NCBI GenBank assembly: GCA_027620495.1
Contig: JAQCEA010000005.1
Coordinates: 62,001 to 126,000 of the forward strand
Source: Pseudomonadota bacterium
GTDB taxonomy: Bacteria > Pseudomonadota > Alphaproteobacteria > Puniceispirillales > Puniceispirillaceae
Reading direction: 5' to 3'
DNA: 64,000 nt
Part shown: positions 9,049 to 19,750 of the stretch, piece by piece
Layout of the letters: each line of letters begins with the position of its first letter
How positions within the stretch are numbered: position 1 is the stretch's first letter
Made by a program: the position numbers and the translations under genes
Notes under the pieces: model-generated
The model's database searches: none
The model's input: the letters and a program-made list of their open reading frames with translations, nothing else
What the model was told of the DNA's origin: nothing

Positions 9049-9720
9049 TTAGCGTGCATAAATACCTAGCAACCGTGCCGCCGGGCCGCAGGCCTCTGGC
9101 AGATGGTCATCAAAATATCCGTCAACAGCCACAATCTGCAAACCGTCATCTGCCCGCGGCACAGCAAACAGGCTTATGTCATCTCCGGATTCATCTGGCA
9201 AGTAGTCAGCCAAAATATAGGCTGGCGTCACTGTTGGAATGGGAAATAGCGGGGTGCGCGCCATGATATATATTTTTGGGGTAGCACAAATGGCCTGTGC
9301 TAGTGCGGTATCATCTGTTGTTGCTGGTACAAGCCCATAACGACAACGCGCCGTATCAAGCAAGGCCAGCACCGCGTCAAAATCATCGCAATGCCGCGCC
9401 GTTAGTGCGCTGCCCATATGCCAGATCGCCGCCGGCAATGCGGCCTGATGCACGGCAAATGTTACATCCTTGTTTTGTCTGGTAAGGCTGGCCGCCATAA
9501 TTTGCCGCCAAATCCCCAGCAATACGGCAGGTGCCATATCGCTATCCATCGCGGCCAACCGCCGGACCAACGCCGCCTCGCGGCCCGGCCGAAACGCAGC
9601 TTCGCCATTTTTCGCTGCAATCACCTCGTCTGAAAGGGTCATACGATGCGCAATCAGTTGCAGAATTTCAGCATCTATTTGATCAATGGCGTCACGTAAT
9701 TCATGCAACTTGTCACTCAT
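9049..9720 (-). CDS. Chorismate mutase (type II) with extra C-terminal domain
   Basis: The first 85 or so residues form an AroQ-type helical chorismate mutase: LRDAIDQIDAEILQLIAHRM, the arginine and lysine of VIAAKNGEAAFRPGREAALV, and the IWRQIMAASL helix. The remaining 135 residues do not match prephenate dehydratase motifs that I recognise; they include GLVPATTDDTAL and end with two short beta-like stretches. The upstream methyltransferase stop abuts this ATG (TGAATG), so the genes are coupled, and tyrA follows 31 bases on. Together mutase and TyrA lead from chorismate to tyrosine. A hisC-like aminotransferase often found between them is absent. Confidence 0.82.
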   Translation of the reverse strand: MSDKLHELRDAIDQIDAEILQLIAHRMTLSDEVIAAKNGEAAFRPGREAALVRRLAAMDSDMAPAVLLGIWRQIMAASLTRQNKDVTFAVHQAALPAAIWHMGSALTARHCDDFDAVLALLDTARCRYGLVPATTDDTALAQAICATPKIYIMARTPLFPIPTVTPAYILADYLPDESGDDISLFAVPRADDGLQIVAVDGYFDDHLPEACGPAARLLGIYAR

Positions 9721-10479
9721 TCACATACATCCTTTACGCGGACCATTCACGGCAATTGCTAATGCTGGTGCGGAACCAGCACGGCGGCGGCGAAGCTTAC
9801 TGGTGTTTCCAGCCGCAGCATAGAGCTTTTTCTCTGCCTCGACCAGCAACACCCCGCCCAATGCTGGCCACCAGCGCTGACCAAGCCGTTCAATCGTTGT
9901 CGCAAAACGCACCATCGCCCGGTTATGTAATGGCGGCAAACACACAGTTCGATAGGTGCGTTTTGGCACAAACCCATGCATGTCAAGAAGCTGGCAAAGC
10001 TGGCGACTAGAATAGGGGCGGCCATGCCCAAAAGGCGTATGTTCAAGCCGGGCCCACAACCCCCGCCGATTCGGCACCACCACCAATAGTCTGCCCGCAC
10101 CATCTAGCACCCGCCAACATTCATCAAGAAGCCGTCCAGGTTCTGCATCAAATTCCAGCGCATGAGCCAGCAATAGCCGGTCAATGTGAACATCCGGCAG
10201 GGGCAGGGCGTGACTGTCAACAAGGCCGCTGCGACCGGGCCCGGATTCTGGCCACGCGATCACCCCGGATCGTGCCAGCATCAAGGACAACAGATTTGCC
10301 GGTATGTGATGATTGCGGGATGTGGGTGGCAACCAGCCAAGGCCATATCCCACCATCACATTGCAACCGCTGGCATCCGCTTGCCAAAACCGGGTCATAT
10401 GGGGGTGCATTTGGCCTGCCACATGCTGGCCAAGTGGGGTTTTATAGAAATCTCGCAATGCAATCACATCATCATACAT
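9721..10479 (-). CDS. SAM-dependent methyltransferase, class I-like
   Basis: A 252-residue protein with a Methyltransf_11-type fold: a strand-like MVGYGLGWLPP in place of a textbook glycine-rich motif I, LPLPDVHIDRLLLAHALEF as the motif II region, LLDECWRVLDGAGRLLVVVPNRRG as motif III, and a C-terminal region with PPLHNRAM. This type of methyltransferase is common beside glyoxalase II or aromatic synthesis genes in alphaproteobacteria. Substrate unknown. The weak motif I means SAM binding is inferred from overall pattern. Coupled to the chorismate mutase gene. Confidence 0.75.
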   Translation of the reverse strand: MYDDVIALRDFYKTPLGQHVAGQMHPHMTRFWQADASGCNVMVGYGLGWLPPTSRNHHIPANLLSLMLARSGVIAWPESGPGRSGLVDSHALPLPDVHIDRLLLAHALEFDAEPGRLLDECWRVLDGAGRLLVVVPNRRGLWARLEHTPFGHGRPYSSRQLCQLLDMHGFVPKRTYRTVCLPPLHNRAMVRFATTIERLGQRWWPALGGVLLVEAEKKLYAAAGNTSKLRRRRAGSAPALAIAVNGPRKGCM

Positions 10480-10569
10480 ATGACGGTTTGCCTTTTATGT
10501 CGGCTGATATGTCCTGATGCAGATGATAGCGCAGCCTTGTGCAAAAATGAATTGCAGATCAGCCCGGAT

Positions 10570-10932
10570 TTAAGATGGCAGATTACTCAACTCATAGGCA
10601 ATCTGCTGACAATCATCATAGGCCTCGGGTTTGGCGGTACGCACCCGCACACACGCAACCTCTGGTAGCGCCAGCAAAGCATCAAAAATGCGCCGTGCCA
10701 GCGTTTCTTGAAGATCGTAATGCATCGCCCCAACAAGGGCGTGAATGGTATCGCGAATCACATCATAATCAATTGTCGTATCAACCGAATCCATTTGTGG
10801 TTCAGTGCCGTCACGCAGCAATAATTCAGCATCAATCAACACCGTCTGTTTGGCTTGTCGTTCGGCATCGTAAATACCGATTGATACCTGACAATTTAGC
10901 CCTTCCAGCAAAAATCTGCGGGTTATGGTCAT
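10570..10932 (-). CDS. folB: Dihydroneopterin aldolase
   Basis: A 120-residue protein of FolB size and pattern: LLEGLNCQVSIGIYDAERQAKQ, where the family has a conserved acidic residue in GxxxxER, then VDTTIDYDVIRDTIHALV, ETLARRIFDALL and a C-terminal VRTAKPEAYDDCQQIAYEL with the catalytic lysine context (KP). It converts 7,8-dihydroneopterin to hydroxymethyl-dihydropterin and glycolaldehyde in folate synthesis. It stands between the methyltransferase and HAD genes on the same strand. Confidence 0.88.
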   Translation of the reverse strand: MTITRRFLLEGLNCQVSIGIYDAERQAKQTVLIDAELLLRDGTEPQMDSVDTTIDYDVIRDTIHALVGAMHYDLQETLARRIFDALLALPEVACVRVRTAKPEAYDDCQQIAYELSNLPS

Positions 10933-10999
10933 TGATTATCATCCCTATTCGATTATCGTTCATCTTGCCCGTACTTAATTTGCCGGCATTTAATTTGCC

Positions 11000-11962
11000 C
11001 TAACTATGCCCCGGCACAATCCAATCTGGCTGGATTCCGGTGGCGGCAATAAATCGTTCAGCCCCGCCATCACGAAACAGGCCCGCCCCAGTCATCAGAA
11101 CCGATTGCAGACCAGCCGCACCGCCGCCCAAGATATCGGTATGCAAGCTATCGCCAACCATTGCCACCCGGCGGCGATCAAGATGACGCCCAGCCAATTT
11201 GTTCAGCCTGTCCAGCGCAAGGTCAAAAGCCGGGCGATAGGGCTTGCCATACCAATGCACTGGCATTTTTCCCGCCTGCATGGCGCGGGCCATCCAATAG
11301 CCCGGTTCTGGCGAAAAATGCCCGGTCTGTGGTGCCGCAACATCTGGATTAGCAACAAATACGGGGCGCGGTCGCGCGTTTAACGCGGCCTCAAAACCGG
11401 CCTGATCCTGATCTGTCCAATCAATCACCCCAAGAAGCGCAAAGGCATCTGCTTTGTGCCAAAAATCTGAGGTTTTGCCATAGGCCAAAATATGGTCGCC
11501 CGGTAACGCTGTGACCACCCCTCCAAGACAACCGATTACATTTGATGGGTCCAGCGGCGCACCCGCGGCGTTCCCACAAAGGGCGGCATGCAAGGCATCA
11601 CGGCTCGACACCACCGCATCCGGCATGATTGGCAAACGCCATTTGGCATATTTTTCTGCCGCCAATGATGATTCAAAACTGCCGCCATTTGTCAGCACCA
11701 CAACTGGCTTGTTGCGATCTGCCGCCAGCTGCAACAAATCTTCAATGCCAGCCACCAGATTGTCGCCTACATTGATCACCCCATAGCCATCTAGAATCAG
11801 CCCGTCAAATTCATCCAAAATATCAATCAAGGCGCGACGTTGGCGACCGGCCCCGGGGACCGCCTGTGGCATCATCGCACGCTGGGTCTGGTAAATATCA
11901 ATAACCGCTGTCAAATCTAGCGCATCTGGCGCTGGAATCACAAATGCCTCACTCACACCCAC
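11000..11962 (-). CDS. HAD-superfamily phosphatase (subclass IIA, TIGR01459-like)
   Basis: A 320-residue HAD-IIA protein. Motif I is LILDGYGVINVG near residue 55, with the nucleophile Asp but an aromatic residue instead of the usual second Asp, as in the TIGR01459 group. Motif II is VVVLTNGGS, the cap contains CLGGVVTALPGD, and motif III/IV is KPYRPAFDLAL ... RRVAMVGDSLHTDILGG. Relatives act on small phosphate esters; the substrate is unknown. The first codon shown is GTG; a second GTG at 11956 lies eight bases after AAGG and may be the true start. Confidence 0.85.
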   Translation of the reverse strand: MGVSEAFVIPAPDALDLTAVIDIYQTQRAMMPQAVPGAGRQRRALIDILDEFDGLILDGYGVINVGDNLVAGIEDLLQLAADRNKPVVVLTNGGSFESSLAAEKYAKWRLPIMPDAVVSSRDALHAALCGNAAGAPLDPSNVIGCLGGVVTALPGDHILAYGKTSDFWHKADAFALLGVIDWTDQDQAGFEAALNARPRPVFVANPDVAAPQTGHFSPEPGYWMARAMQAGKMPVHWYGKPYRPAFDLALDRLNKLAGRHLDRRRVAMVGDSLHTDILGGGAAGLQSVLMTGAGLFRDGGAERFIAATGIQPDWIVPGHS

Positions 11963-11988
11963 AACCTTACTTTTTTAACACGCGATTA

Positions 11989-12486
11989 TTATAATTCAGC
12001 CGCAGTGATAAATTGGCCAAAAGCTTCACACCAAATCAAAACCGCCCGGTAATTTGTCACATCCACCCCATCTGGTAGATCGAGTGAAAAATTCTCAAAC
12101 GCTTTGATCGGCCCAATTTGCAGTGATTGTGCCTTAATCATCTGAAATCCGGGGCCAGTTTCAACATATTTCGGGGTCAGATACAAACGATAATCAGGCC
12201 CCGGCGCAACCTTGCCATCGAGCCAGATACGATCTGCATTGACCATAATCACCCCATCACCCCAATGCAGCCCATCTGACCCCGGCAAATCCCGGACAAA
12301 TGTGCCGCGACGCAACGCGCTGTCGGACAAAGCCGCAATCGACGCTGAATCAAGACCCTTTTCAGCGATCAGAATGGGCAGAAAATATACCCCTAACCCA
12401 AATCCAACGACCAACCCCGCACAAAATTTCACAACCCCAAACATCACAATATGGCGGCGCAGGAAAGCCATAACAGATGCCATCAT
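11989..12486 (-). CDS. Membrane-anchored DM13-domain protein
   Basis: Start set at 12486 because a near-perfect SD (AAAGGAGG) lies five bases before this ATG; the open frame continues upstream but reads as leader. The protein has one N-terminal membrane segment (about residues 14-36) and a DM13 domain: GTFVRDLPGSDGLHWGDGV, LDGKVAPGPDYRLYLTP, and the closing strand YRAVLIWCEAFGQFITAAEL with the single conserved cysteine. DM13 domains are proposed to carry electrons or bind a cofactor through that cysteine. The stop codon is 26 bases from the HAD gene start. Function in bacteria is unproven. Confidence 0.85.
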   Translation of the reverse strand: MMASVMAFLRRHIVMFGVVKFCAGLVVGFGLGVYFLPILIAEKGLDSASIAALSDSALRRGTFVRDLPGSDGLHWGDGVIMVNADRIWLDGKVAPGPDYRLYLTPKYVETGPGFQMIKAQSLQIGPIKAFENFSLDLPDGVDVTNYRAVLIWCEAFGQFITAAEL

Positions 12487-12580
12487 ATAGGCCTCCTTTT
12501 TTTGCCTGCAACACCCCCAAACCAAAACTGGATCAGCACTGGTGCATAATGGTGAATAGATCAATGAAAAAACATAACAC

Positions 12581-12596
12581 TGATAACAGCTTATCA
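12581..12596. promoter_or_regulatory. Palindrome in a divergent intergenic region
   Basis: TGATAA and TTATCA form perfect 6-bp arms around a four-base centre. The site lies between the divergent DM13 and enolase-superfamily genes, 95 bases from the former and 112 from the latter, in an AT-rich stretch. It looks like a dimeric regulator's operator, but no regulator gene is adjacent. Confidence 0.4.
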
Positions 12597-12707
12597 CAGA
12601 TTATACTTGTTTTTTTATGATATTTTGCGCCAAGCTGACAAAGCGTGAAACGGTCTGTAACAGACGCGGTGCCAAGACCGCGTCGCATTGGCGAGGAAAG
12701 ACGCATC

Positions 12708-13928
12708 ATGAAGCTGGCGACCTTTGATAGCTATATTGTGAAAAACCCGCCGCCCGGTTTTGGTGGACGCTATTTTATTTTTGTTACCCTAACAACATCT
12801 TGCGGCATCACCGGCACTGGCGAAATCTATGCCGCCAGCTTTGCCCCAGAAATCATCACCGCCATGGCAAGCGATATATTTCAGCGCTATCTGGAAGGTC
12901 AAAACCCGTTTCAGATCGAACAATTTTGTCGGCGCGCGCATGGGTCCGGCTTTTCGCATCGTCCAGACCCATCGCTTCAAGGCGTTGTCAGTGGGCTGGA
13001 AATGGCCTGTTGGGACATAATCGGCAAAGCCCTAGACCGGCCAGTTTATGATTTGCTTGGTGGTCAGGTGCATGACAGGCTGCGTACCTATACCTATTTA
13101 TATCCGCGGGCTGATCAAGATGCCGGGCGATTTTACAATGACCCAGTGGCCAGCGCCGAAGCAGCATTATCCTATGTCAAACAAGGGTTTACCGCGGTGA
13201 AATTTGATCCGGCTGGCCAATATACGGTGTTTGATGGCCGCATGCCAGATTTGCCAGCACTTGACCGGTCTGCAGCTTTTTGCGCGGCTATTCGAGACGC
13301 TGTCGGTGATCAGGCTGATTTACTATTTGGTACACATGGTCAATTTACCGCGGCTGGTGCGATCCGGCTTGCCGAACGATTAGCCCCCTATGACCCGCTG
13401 TGGTTCGAGGAACCAACACCGCCCGACATGCCCGAAGAAATGGCCAAGGTCGCCGCCCGTAGCCCGGTGCCCATTGCCACTGGCGAACGGCTTTGCACCA
13501 AATATGAATTTGCCCGGGTATTGCGCTGTGGGGCAGCGGCCATATTACAACCGAATCTGGGCCGGGCCGGGGGTATTTTGGAAGCCAAGAAAATAGCCGC
13601 CATCGCCGAGACCTATTATGCGCAGATCGCACCGCATCTCTATTGCGGGCCAGTGGTGGCGGCCGCCAATATTCAGCTGGCCACCGCGACCCCAAATTTC
13701 TTGATCCTTGAATCAATTCAGAAAATGGATGGGTTTCACGCCAGTTTGCTGCACACACCCTTAAGCTGGGAAGATGGCTATATCATACCGCCAAAAACCC
13801 CGGGTCTGGGCGTAACACTGAATATGGATGTTGTTGCCAAACATCCATGGGATGGCGATAAATTGCATCTGGAAATGGGGCAAAATCCCTATGATCCGGT
13901 GCACGATGGTGATTTTGCTGGCGGTTAG
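12708..13928 (+). CDS. Mandelate racemase/muconate lactonizing enzyme-like (enolase superfamily)
   Basis: A 406-residue enzyme; the ATG at 12708 follows GAGGAAAG, so the longer upstream frame is not used. It has the N-terminal capping domain (GITGTGEIYAASF) and the signature GLEMACWDIIGKALDRPVYD. The barrel motifs are FGTHGQF, WFEEPTPP, ATGERL, QPNLGRAGG and IAPHLY. The two glutamates of the Mg site (FEEP, GERL) and the late histidine are present. The usual first metal ligand Asp (D-x-H-G in galactonate dehydratase) is Gly here, and the usual QPD is QPN. It is probably a sugar-acid dehydratase or cycloisomerase relative; substrate unknown. Confidence 0.85.
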   Translation: MKLATFDSYIVKNPPPGFGGRYFIFVTLTTSCGITGTGEIYAASFAPEIITAMASDIFQRYLEGQNPFQIEQFCRRAHGSGFSHRPDPSLQGVVSGLEMACWDIIGKALDRPVYDLLGGQVHDRLRTYTYLYPRADQDAGRFYNDPVASAEAALSYVKQGFTAVKFDPAGQYTVFDGRMPDLPALDRSAAFCAAIRDAVGDQADLLFGTHGQFTAAGAIRLAERLAPYDPLWFEEPTPPDMPEEMAKVAARSPVPIATGERLCTKYEFARVLRCGAAAILQPNLGRAGGILEAKKIAAIAETYYAQIAPHLYCGPVVAAANIQLATATPNFLILESIQKMDGFHASLLHTPLSWEDGYIIPPKTPGLGVTLNMDVVAKHPWDGDKLHLEMGQNPYDPVHDGDFAGG

Positions 13929-14006
13929 GGGCCACATGATGCGCGCCATATCATAATGGCCGTGGAAAAACTGGCTGTTTAACCATGTGCAAACACACGC
14001 AAACAC

Positions 14007-14034
14007 TTGACAGTTCACCCGCAAAGCGTATAGT
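14007..14034 (+). promoter_or_regulatory. Sigma-70-type promoter for rplU-rpmA
   Basis: TTGACA (14007-14012), a 16-base spacer, then TATAGT (14029-14034). This is close to consensus and the best promoter seen in the window. It implies a leader of about 175 bases before the rplU ATG. Confidence 0.7.
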
Positions 14035-14214
14035 CCGCCGCATTGTCGCGTACGGACCGCTGGACGGGCGCGGATTGGTGCGGGCAAACTATACCGCATT
14101 TCTATCACCGGCAACGGTTGTAAAAGTCGAATTACGCTGACGATAGCGGCACACCCAAAAGCCAAACTGGCTGGGGTGCGATGTCGTCACATTATTATGA
14201 TAAGGAAGATCGCC

Positions 14215-14691
14215 ATGTATGCTTTGGTGAAAACAGGTGGCAAGCAGTATCGCGTAGCAAAGGATGACACCATCCTAGTTGAGCGCATCGCCGCAGAAGA
14301 AGGCGCTGAAGTCATTTTGAATGACATCGCTATGCTTGCCGATGGTGATAAAGTGACGATTGGCACGCCAAAGGTAGATGGCGCGGCAGTCAGTGCCACT
14401 GTCATGCATCAGACACGTGGCCCAAAAATCATTATTTTCCGCCGCAAGCGCCGGAAAAACCATCGCCGCACGCAAGGCCACCGGCAGGATCTGACGTTAC
14501 TGAAGATCAATGACATTGCTGAAGATGCAAAGAAACTTGCACCAGCCAAGCCAGTAGCCAAAAAAGCCGCACCAAAAGCTGATGATGCCGCGAAACAGCC
14601 AGCCGCAAAAAAGGCCGCAGCCAAAAAATCCGCGCCAAAAGCTGCAGCCGCGAAAAAGCCAGCCGCAAAAAAGGCCGCAAAAAAAGACTAA
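14215..14691 (+). CDS. rplU: 50S ribosomal protein L21 (bL21) with basic tail
   Basis: The start is [14 protein letters not shown] at 14215, with AAGGAAG six bases upstream. The first 102 or so residues are the normal bL21 fold, including [21 protein letters not shown] and the closing [11 protein letters not shown]. The rest, about 55 residues, is a low-complexity Lys/Ala/Pro tail ([10 protein letters not shown] repeats), as seen in several alphaproteobacteria. Such a tail probably binds rRNA; it is not needed for the fold. First gene of rplU-rpmA, transcribed from the promoter at about 14007. Confidence 0.97.
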   Translation: MYALVKTGGKQYRVAKDDTILVERIAAEEGAEVILNDIAMLADGDKVTIGTPKVDGAAVSATVMHQTRGPKIIIFRRKRRKNHRRTQGHRQDLTLLKINDIAEDAKKLAPAKPVAKKAAPKADDAAKQPAAKKAAAKKSAPKAAAAKKPAAKKAAKKD

Positions 14692-14739
14692 TTACCGCGC
14701 CGCGCCGCGGCATCAAAATAGATAAGAGGGTGTTGAACT

Positions 14740-15009
14740 ATGGCACATAAAAAAGCAGGTGGTAGCTCCAGAAACGGTCGCGATTCGGCTGGACGTCGTC
14801 TTGGTGTAAAGAAATTTGGTGGCGAATCGGTTCTGGCCGGCAACATCATCATGCGCCAGCGCGGCACAAAAGTGCATCCCGGTGACAATGTTGGCATGGG
14901 CAAAGACCATACCCTGTTCGCGCTGACCGAAGGTCAAGTTGCCTTTCGGCAAAAATCTGGCGGTAAAATGTTCGTGAATGTTGTGCCGATGGCAGAGGCC
15001 GCCGAATAA
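14740..15009 (+). CDS. rpmA: 50S ribosomal protein L27 (bL27)
   Basis: An 89-residue protein starting [20 protein letters not shown], the family signature; its N-terminal arm reaches the peptidyl-transferase centre. [14 protein letters not shown] and the beta-rich C-terminal region are also typical. AAGAGGG lies eight or so bases before the ATG. It follows rplU by 48 bases and is closed by a terminator at about 15080-15119. Confidence 0.97.
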   Translation: MAHKKAGGSSRNGRDSAGRRLGVKKFGGESVLAGNIIMRQRGTKVHPGDNVGMGKDHTLFALTEGQVAFRQKSGGKMFVNVVPMAEAAE

Positions 15010-15079
15010 AACCCGTTGTCATCACCAGCAGGTGATGTGACTGACCGGGGTTAGATTCAACTGGCCTGAAACAGATTAC

Positions 15080-15119
15080 AGGGGAATGACATGCATGTTG
15101 TTCCCCTCTTGTTTTTTTT
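15080..15119 (+). terminator. Rho-independent terminator of rplU-rpmA
   Basis: AGGGGAA pairs with TTCCCCT and the stem continues inward through two wobbles and ACAT/ATGT to a small loop, followed by eight T. It separates rpmA from obgE. Confidence 0.85.
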
Positions 15120-15156
15120 AAACATGTGTTTTGTCAGCATCAGCCAGACAGCGTGA

Positions 15157-17330
<2,174 letters not shown>

Positions 17331-17381
17331 GGCCATGGCAACAGGGGCTTGGCTTGCAAACAAAGCCGGACCGGAAACAAA

Positions 17382-18662
17382 ATGACAGAAATCACCGCGC
17401 AAACTGAAACCGCAACGCGCTTGATCGACCGCTTGGTCACCGCCGCTCGCAACGCGCAAATGGCGCTTGGTACCAGCCATTTTACCGCCAGGCAAATGGC
17501 CCTGCGTGAAGCAGCACAACACATTCGGGCAGAGCGATCAGATCTGCTTGCCGCCAATAAAAAAGATCTTGCTGCCGCAGTGAAATCTGGCCTGAGCGAT
17601 GCCTTCATTGACCGGCTGACACTCACCGAATCGCGTATCGAGGATATGGCCGTTGGTCTGGAAACCATTGCCACACAGCCAGATCCTATTGGCGCGGAAC
17701 TGGCACGTTGGCAACGTCCAAATGGTCTCGATATTACCCGTCAATCAACACCGCTTGGCGTTATTGGCGTAATTTATGAATCGCGCCCTAATGTAACAAT
17801 TGATGCTGCTGGCCTATGTGTACTGGCCGGAAATGCGGTGATTTTGCGCGGCGGCAGTGATAGCCAACATAGCGCGGCGTTGCTTGGTGATATCATGACC
17901 CGCGGGTTAGAGGCCGCCGGTTTGCCGCGTACGGCTGTGCAAATGGTGCCCACAACAGATCGCGCCGCGGTTGGTGCCATGCTTGGCGCGGTTGGCGGGA
18001 TTGATGTCATTATCCCGCGTGGTGGCAAATCACTGGTAGAGCGTGTCCAACGCGAAGCACGGGTGCCGGTATTTGCCCATCTAGAGGGCATCTGCCATAT
18101 CTATATCGACAAATATGCAAATCTCGATAAAGCCAGAACCATTGTAGTCAATGCAAAAATGCGACGCACCGGTATCTGTGGTGCTGCCGAAACCTTGCTT
18201 GTGCATCAGGATGTGGCGGCTGATATGTTGCCAGCCATTGCCGCTGACTTGCAAAAGGCTGGCTGTCTGTTACGCGGCGATAGCGCGGCAACATCACTGG
18301 TATCTGATATGCAACTTGCCAATGATGATGACTGGCGCACCGAATATCTTGATGCCATTTTGTCGGTGCGGATTGTCGATAGCATCGATATGGCGATTGA
18401 TCATATTGCCCACTATGGGTCTGGCCATACCGAATCGATCATTACCGAATCGGACGAGGCTGGTGAAGATTTTCTAACCCGGGTCGACAGCGCCATTGTG
18501 ATGCGCAACGCCTCAACGCAATTTGCTGATGGGGGTGAATTTGGTATGGGCGCCGAAATTGGCATTGCCACCGGTAGATTGCATGCGCGCGGCCCAGTCG
18601 GTACCGCCCAATTGACAAGTTTCAAATATGTTGTGCGCGGCGATGGCCAAATCCGCAGTTAA
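17382..18662 (+). CDS. proA: Gamma-glutamyl phosphate reductase
   Basis: NADPH-dependent reduction of gamma-glutamyl phosphate to glutamate semialdehyde, second step of proline synthesis. ATG at 17382 (MTEITAQTE) is preferred over an upstream TTG in frame; length is then 426 aa, normal for ProA. Motifs: [32 protein letters not shown], the catalytic cysteine in [15 protein letters not shown] and the C-terminal [20 protein letters not shown]. The nadD start lies inside its 3' end. Confidence 0.96.
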   Translation: MTEITAQTETATRLIDRLVTAARNAQMALGTSHFTARQMALREAAQHIRAERSDLLAANKKDLAAAVKSGLSDAFIDRLTLTESRIEDMAVGLETIATQPDPIGAELARWQRPNGLDITRQSTPLGVIGVIYESRPNVTIDAAGLCVLAGNAVILRGGSDSQHSAALLGDIMTRGLEAAGLPRTAVQMVPTTDRAAVGAMLGAVGGIDVIIPRGGKSLVERVQREARVPVFAHLEGICHIYIDKYANLDKARTIVVNAKMRRTGICGAAETLLVHQDVAADMLPAIAADLQKAGCLLRGDSAATSLVSDMQLANDDDWRTEYLDAILSVRIVDSIDMAIDHIAHYGSGHTESIITESDEAGEDFLTRVDSAIVMRNASTQFADGGEFGMGAEIGIATGRLHARGPVGTAQLTSFKYVVRGDGQIRS

Positions 18663-19320
18663 CCGCGCCCGGCACCATCGCCCGCAGCTGTTTCACAGCC
18701 GGACAAAGCTGAAAATTGGTTTGGTTGGCGGATCATTTAACCCCGCACATGCCGGCCATATGCATATGAGCCTTGAGGCCTATCACAAGCTAGGACTGGA
18801 TCAGATCTGGTGGTTGGTCAGCCCGCAAAATCCGCTAAAACCATCTGCCAATATGGCCAGTTTACCAGACCGGCTGGCCGCCGCCCGCGATATCACCGCG
18901 GCGACACCGTTCATACATGTCATTGCGCCCGAAGCTAGATTGCCAAGTAATTTCACCTATGAAACCTTGAAATATCTCAATGAAACCATGCCTTTAGCAC
19001 GGCTTGTTTGGATCATGGGGGCGGATAATCTTGTACAATTTAGGCAGTGGAAACGCTATCAAGACATAGTAGACTTACTACCCATTGCCGTAATCGACAG
19101 GCCGGGCTATTCTTATCAGGCTATAAGCGCTGGTCGGCATCTATTTACGCGCCGCTTCACCGCTCGTCAGTTGCGGCGCAGACTTGTGAACACCAGAATA
19201 GATAGGCCGGGGTGGTGTTTTATAGCTGGACAACGGCATCACGCGTCGGCAACCGATATTCGGAAAAACCGCGATGAATGCCAACCGCGTAAGGATGAAA
19301 CGCAAAGGCTGGATATTTGA
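18628..19320 (+). CDS. nadD: Nicotinate-nucleotide adenylyltransferase
   Basis: Adenylates nicotinate mononucleotide in NAD synthesis. The nucleotidyltransferase motif [13 protein letters not shown] is near residue 34 and [10 protein letters not shown] and [14 protein letters not shown] follow as in NadD; the C-terminal motif is SATDIRKN. Two ATGs, at 18628 and 18643, both lie within the proA end and either may be used. About 28 residues precede the first strand, which is longer than usual. It is followed without gap by rsfS, as in most bacteria. Confidence 0.93.
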   Translation: MLCAAMAKSAVNRARHHRPQLFHSRTKLKIGLVGGSFNPAHAGHMHMSLEAYHKLGLDQIWWLVSPQNPLKPSANMASLPDRLAAARDITAATPFIHVIAPEARLPSNFTYETLKYLNETMPLARLVWIMGADNLVQFRQWKRYQDIVDLLPIAVIDRPGYSYQAISAGRHLFTRRFTARQLRRRLVNTRIDRPGWCFIAGQRHHASATDIRKNRDECQPRKDETQRLDI

Positions 19321-19712
19321 AGGAGACACCCATTTCTAAACCACATACTGCATGTGATGCAGACCAGATCCTTGAATTAATCACCACCTCATTAGACGAT
19401 GACAAAGCCGAAAACATCCTGACAATTCCTTTGCAGGGTAAATCGACTATGGCCGATTATATGGTTGTGGCCAGCGGTACATCATCGCGCCAGGTTGCCG
19501 CTATGGCGGAACATATCGAATTCAAGCTGAAGCAAAATAAAATTGCCATTTTGGGATTAGAGGGCCTGCGTCAAGCGGACTGGGTGCTGATCGACGCGAA
19601 TGATGTCATTGTGCATTTATTCCGTCCTGAAGTGCGCGAATTTTACGGCCTTGAACGTATGTGGGCCGATGATGCGGCTGAAGAAATCGTCACTGTTGGT
19701 ACCGACGGATAG
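19317..19712 (+). CDS. rsfS: Ribosomal silencing factor RsfS
   Basis: Binds L14 and blocks subunit joining when nutrients are scarce (RsfS/RsfA/DUF143). Motifs: ITTSLDDDKAENILTIPL, MADYMVVASGTSSRQVAAMAEH, EGLRQADWVLIDANDVIVHLF and EVREFYGLERMW. No ATG or GTG opens the conserved region. Candidate starts are TTG at 19317, overlapping the nadD stop and eight bases from AAAGG, or ATT at 19332, six bases after a perfect AAGGAG. Up to 131 aa. Context nadD-rsfS-rlmH is standard. Confidence 0.93.
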   Translation: MKETPISKPHTACDADQILELITTSLDDDKAENILTIPLQGKSTMADYMVVASGTSSRQVAAMAEHIEFKLKQNKIAILGLEGLRQADWVLIDANDVIVHLFRPEVREFYGLERMWADDAAEEIVTVGTDG

Positions 19713-19750
19713 CGCGTGACCAAACTGTCATAACCCCAAGGACACCGACC

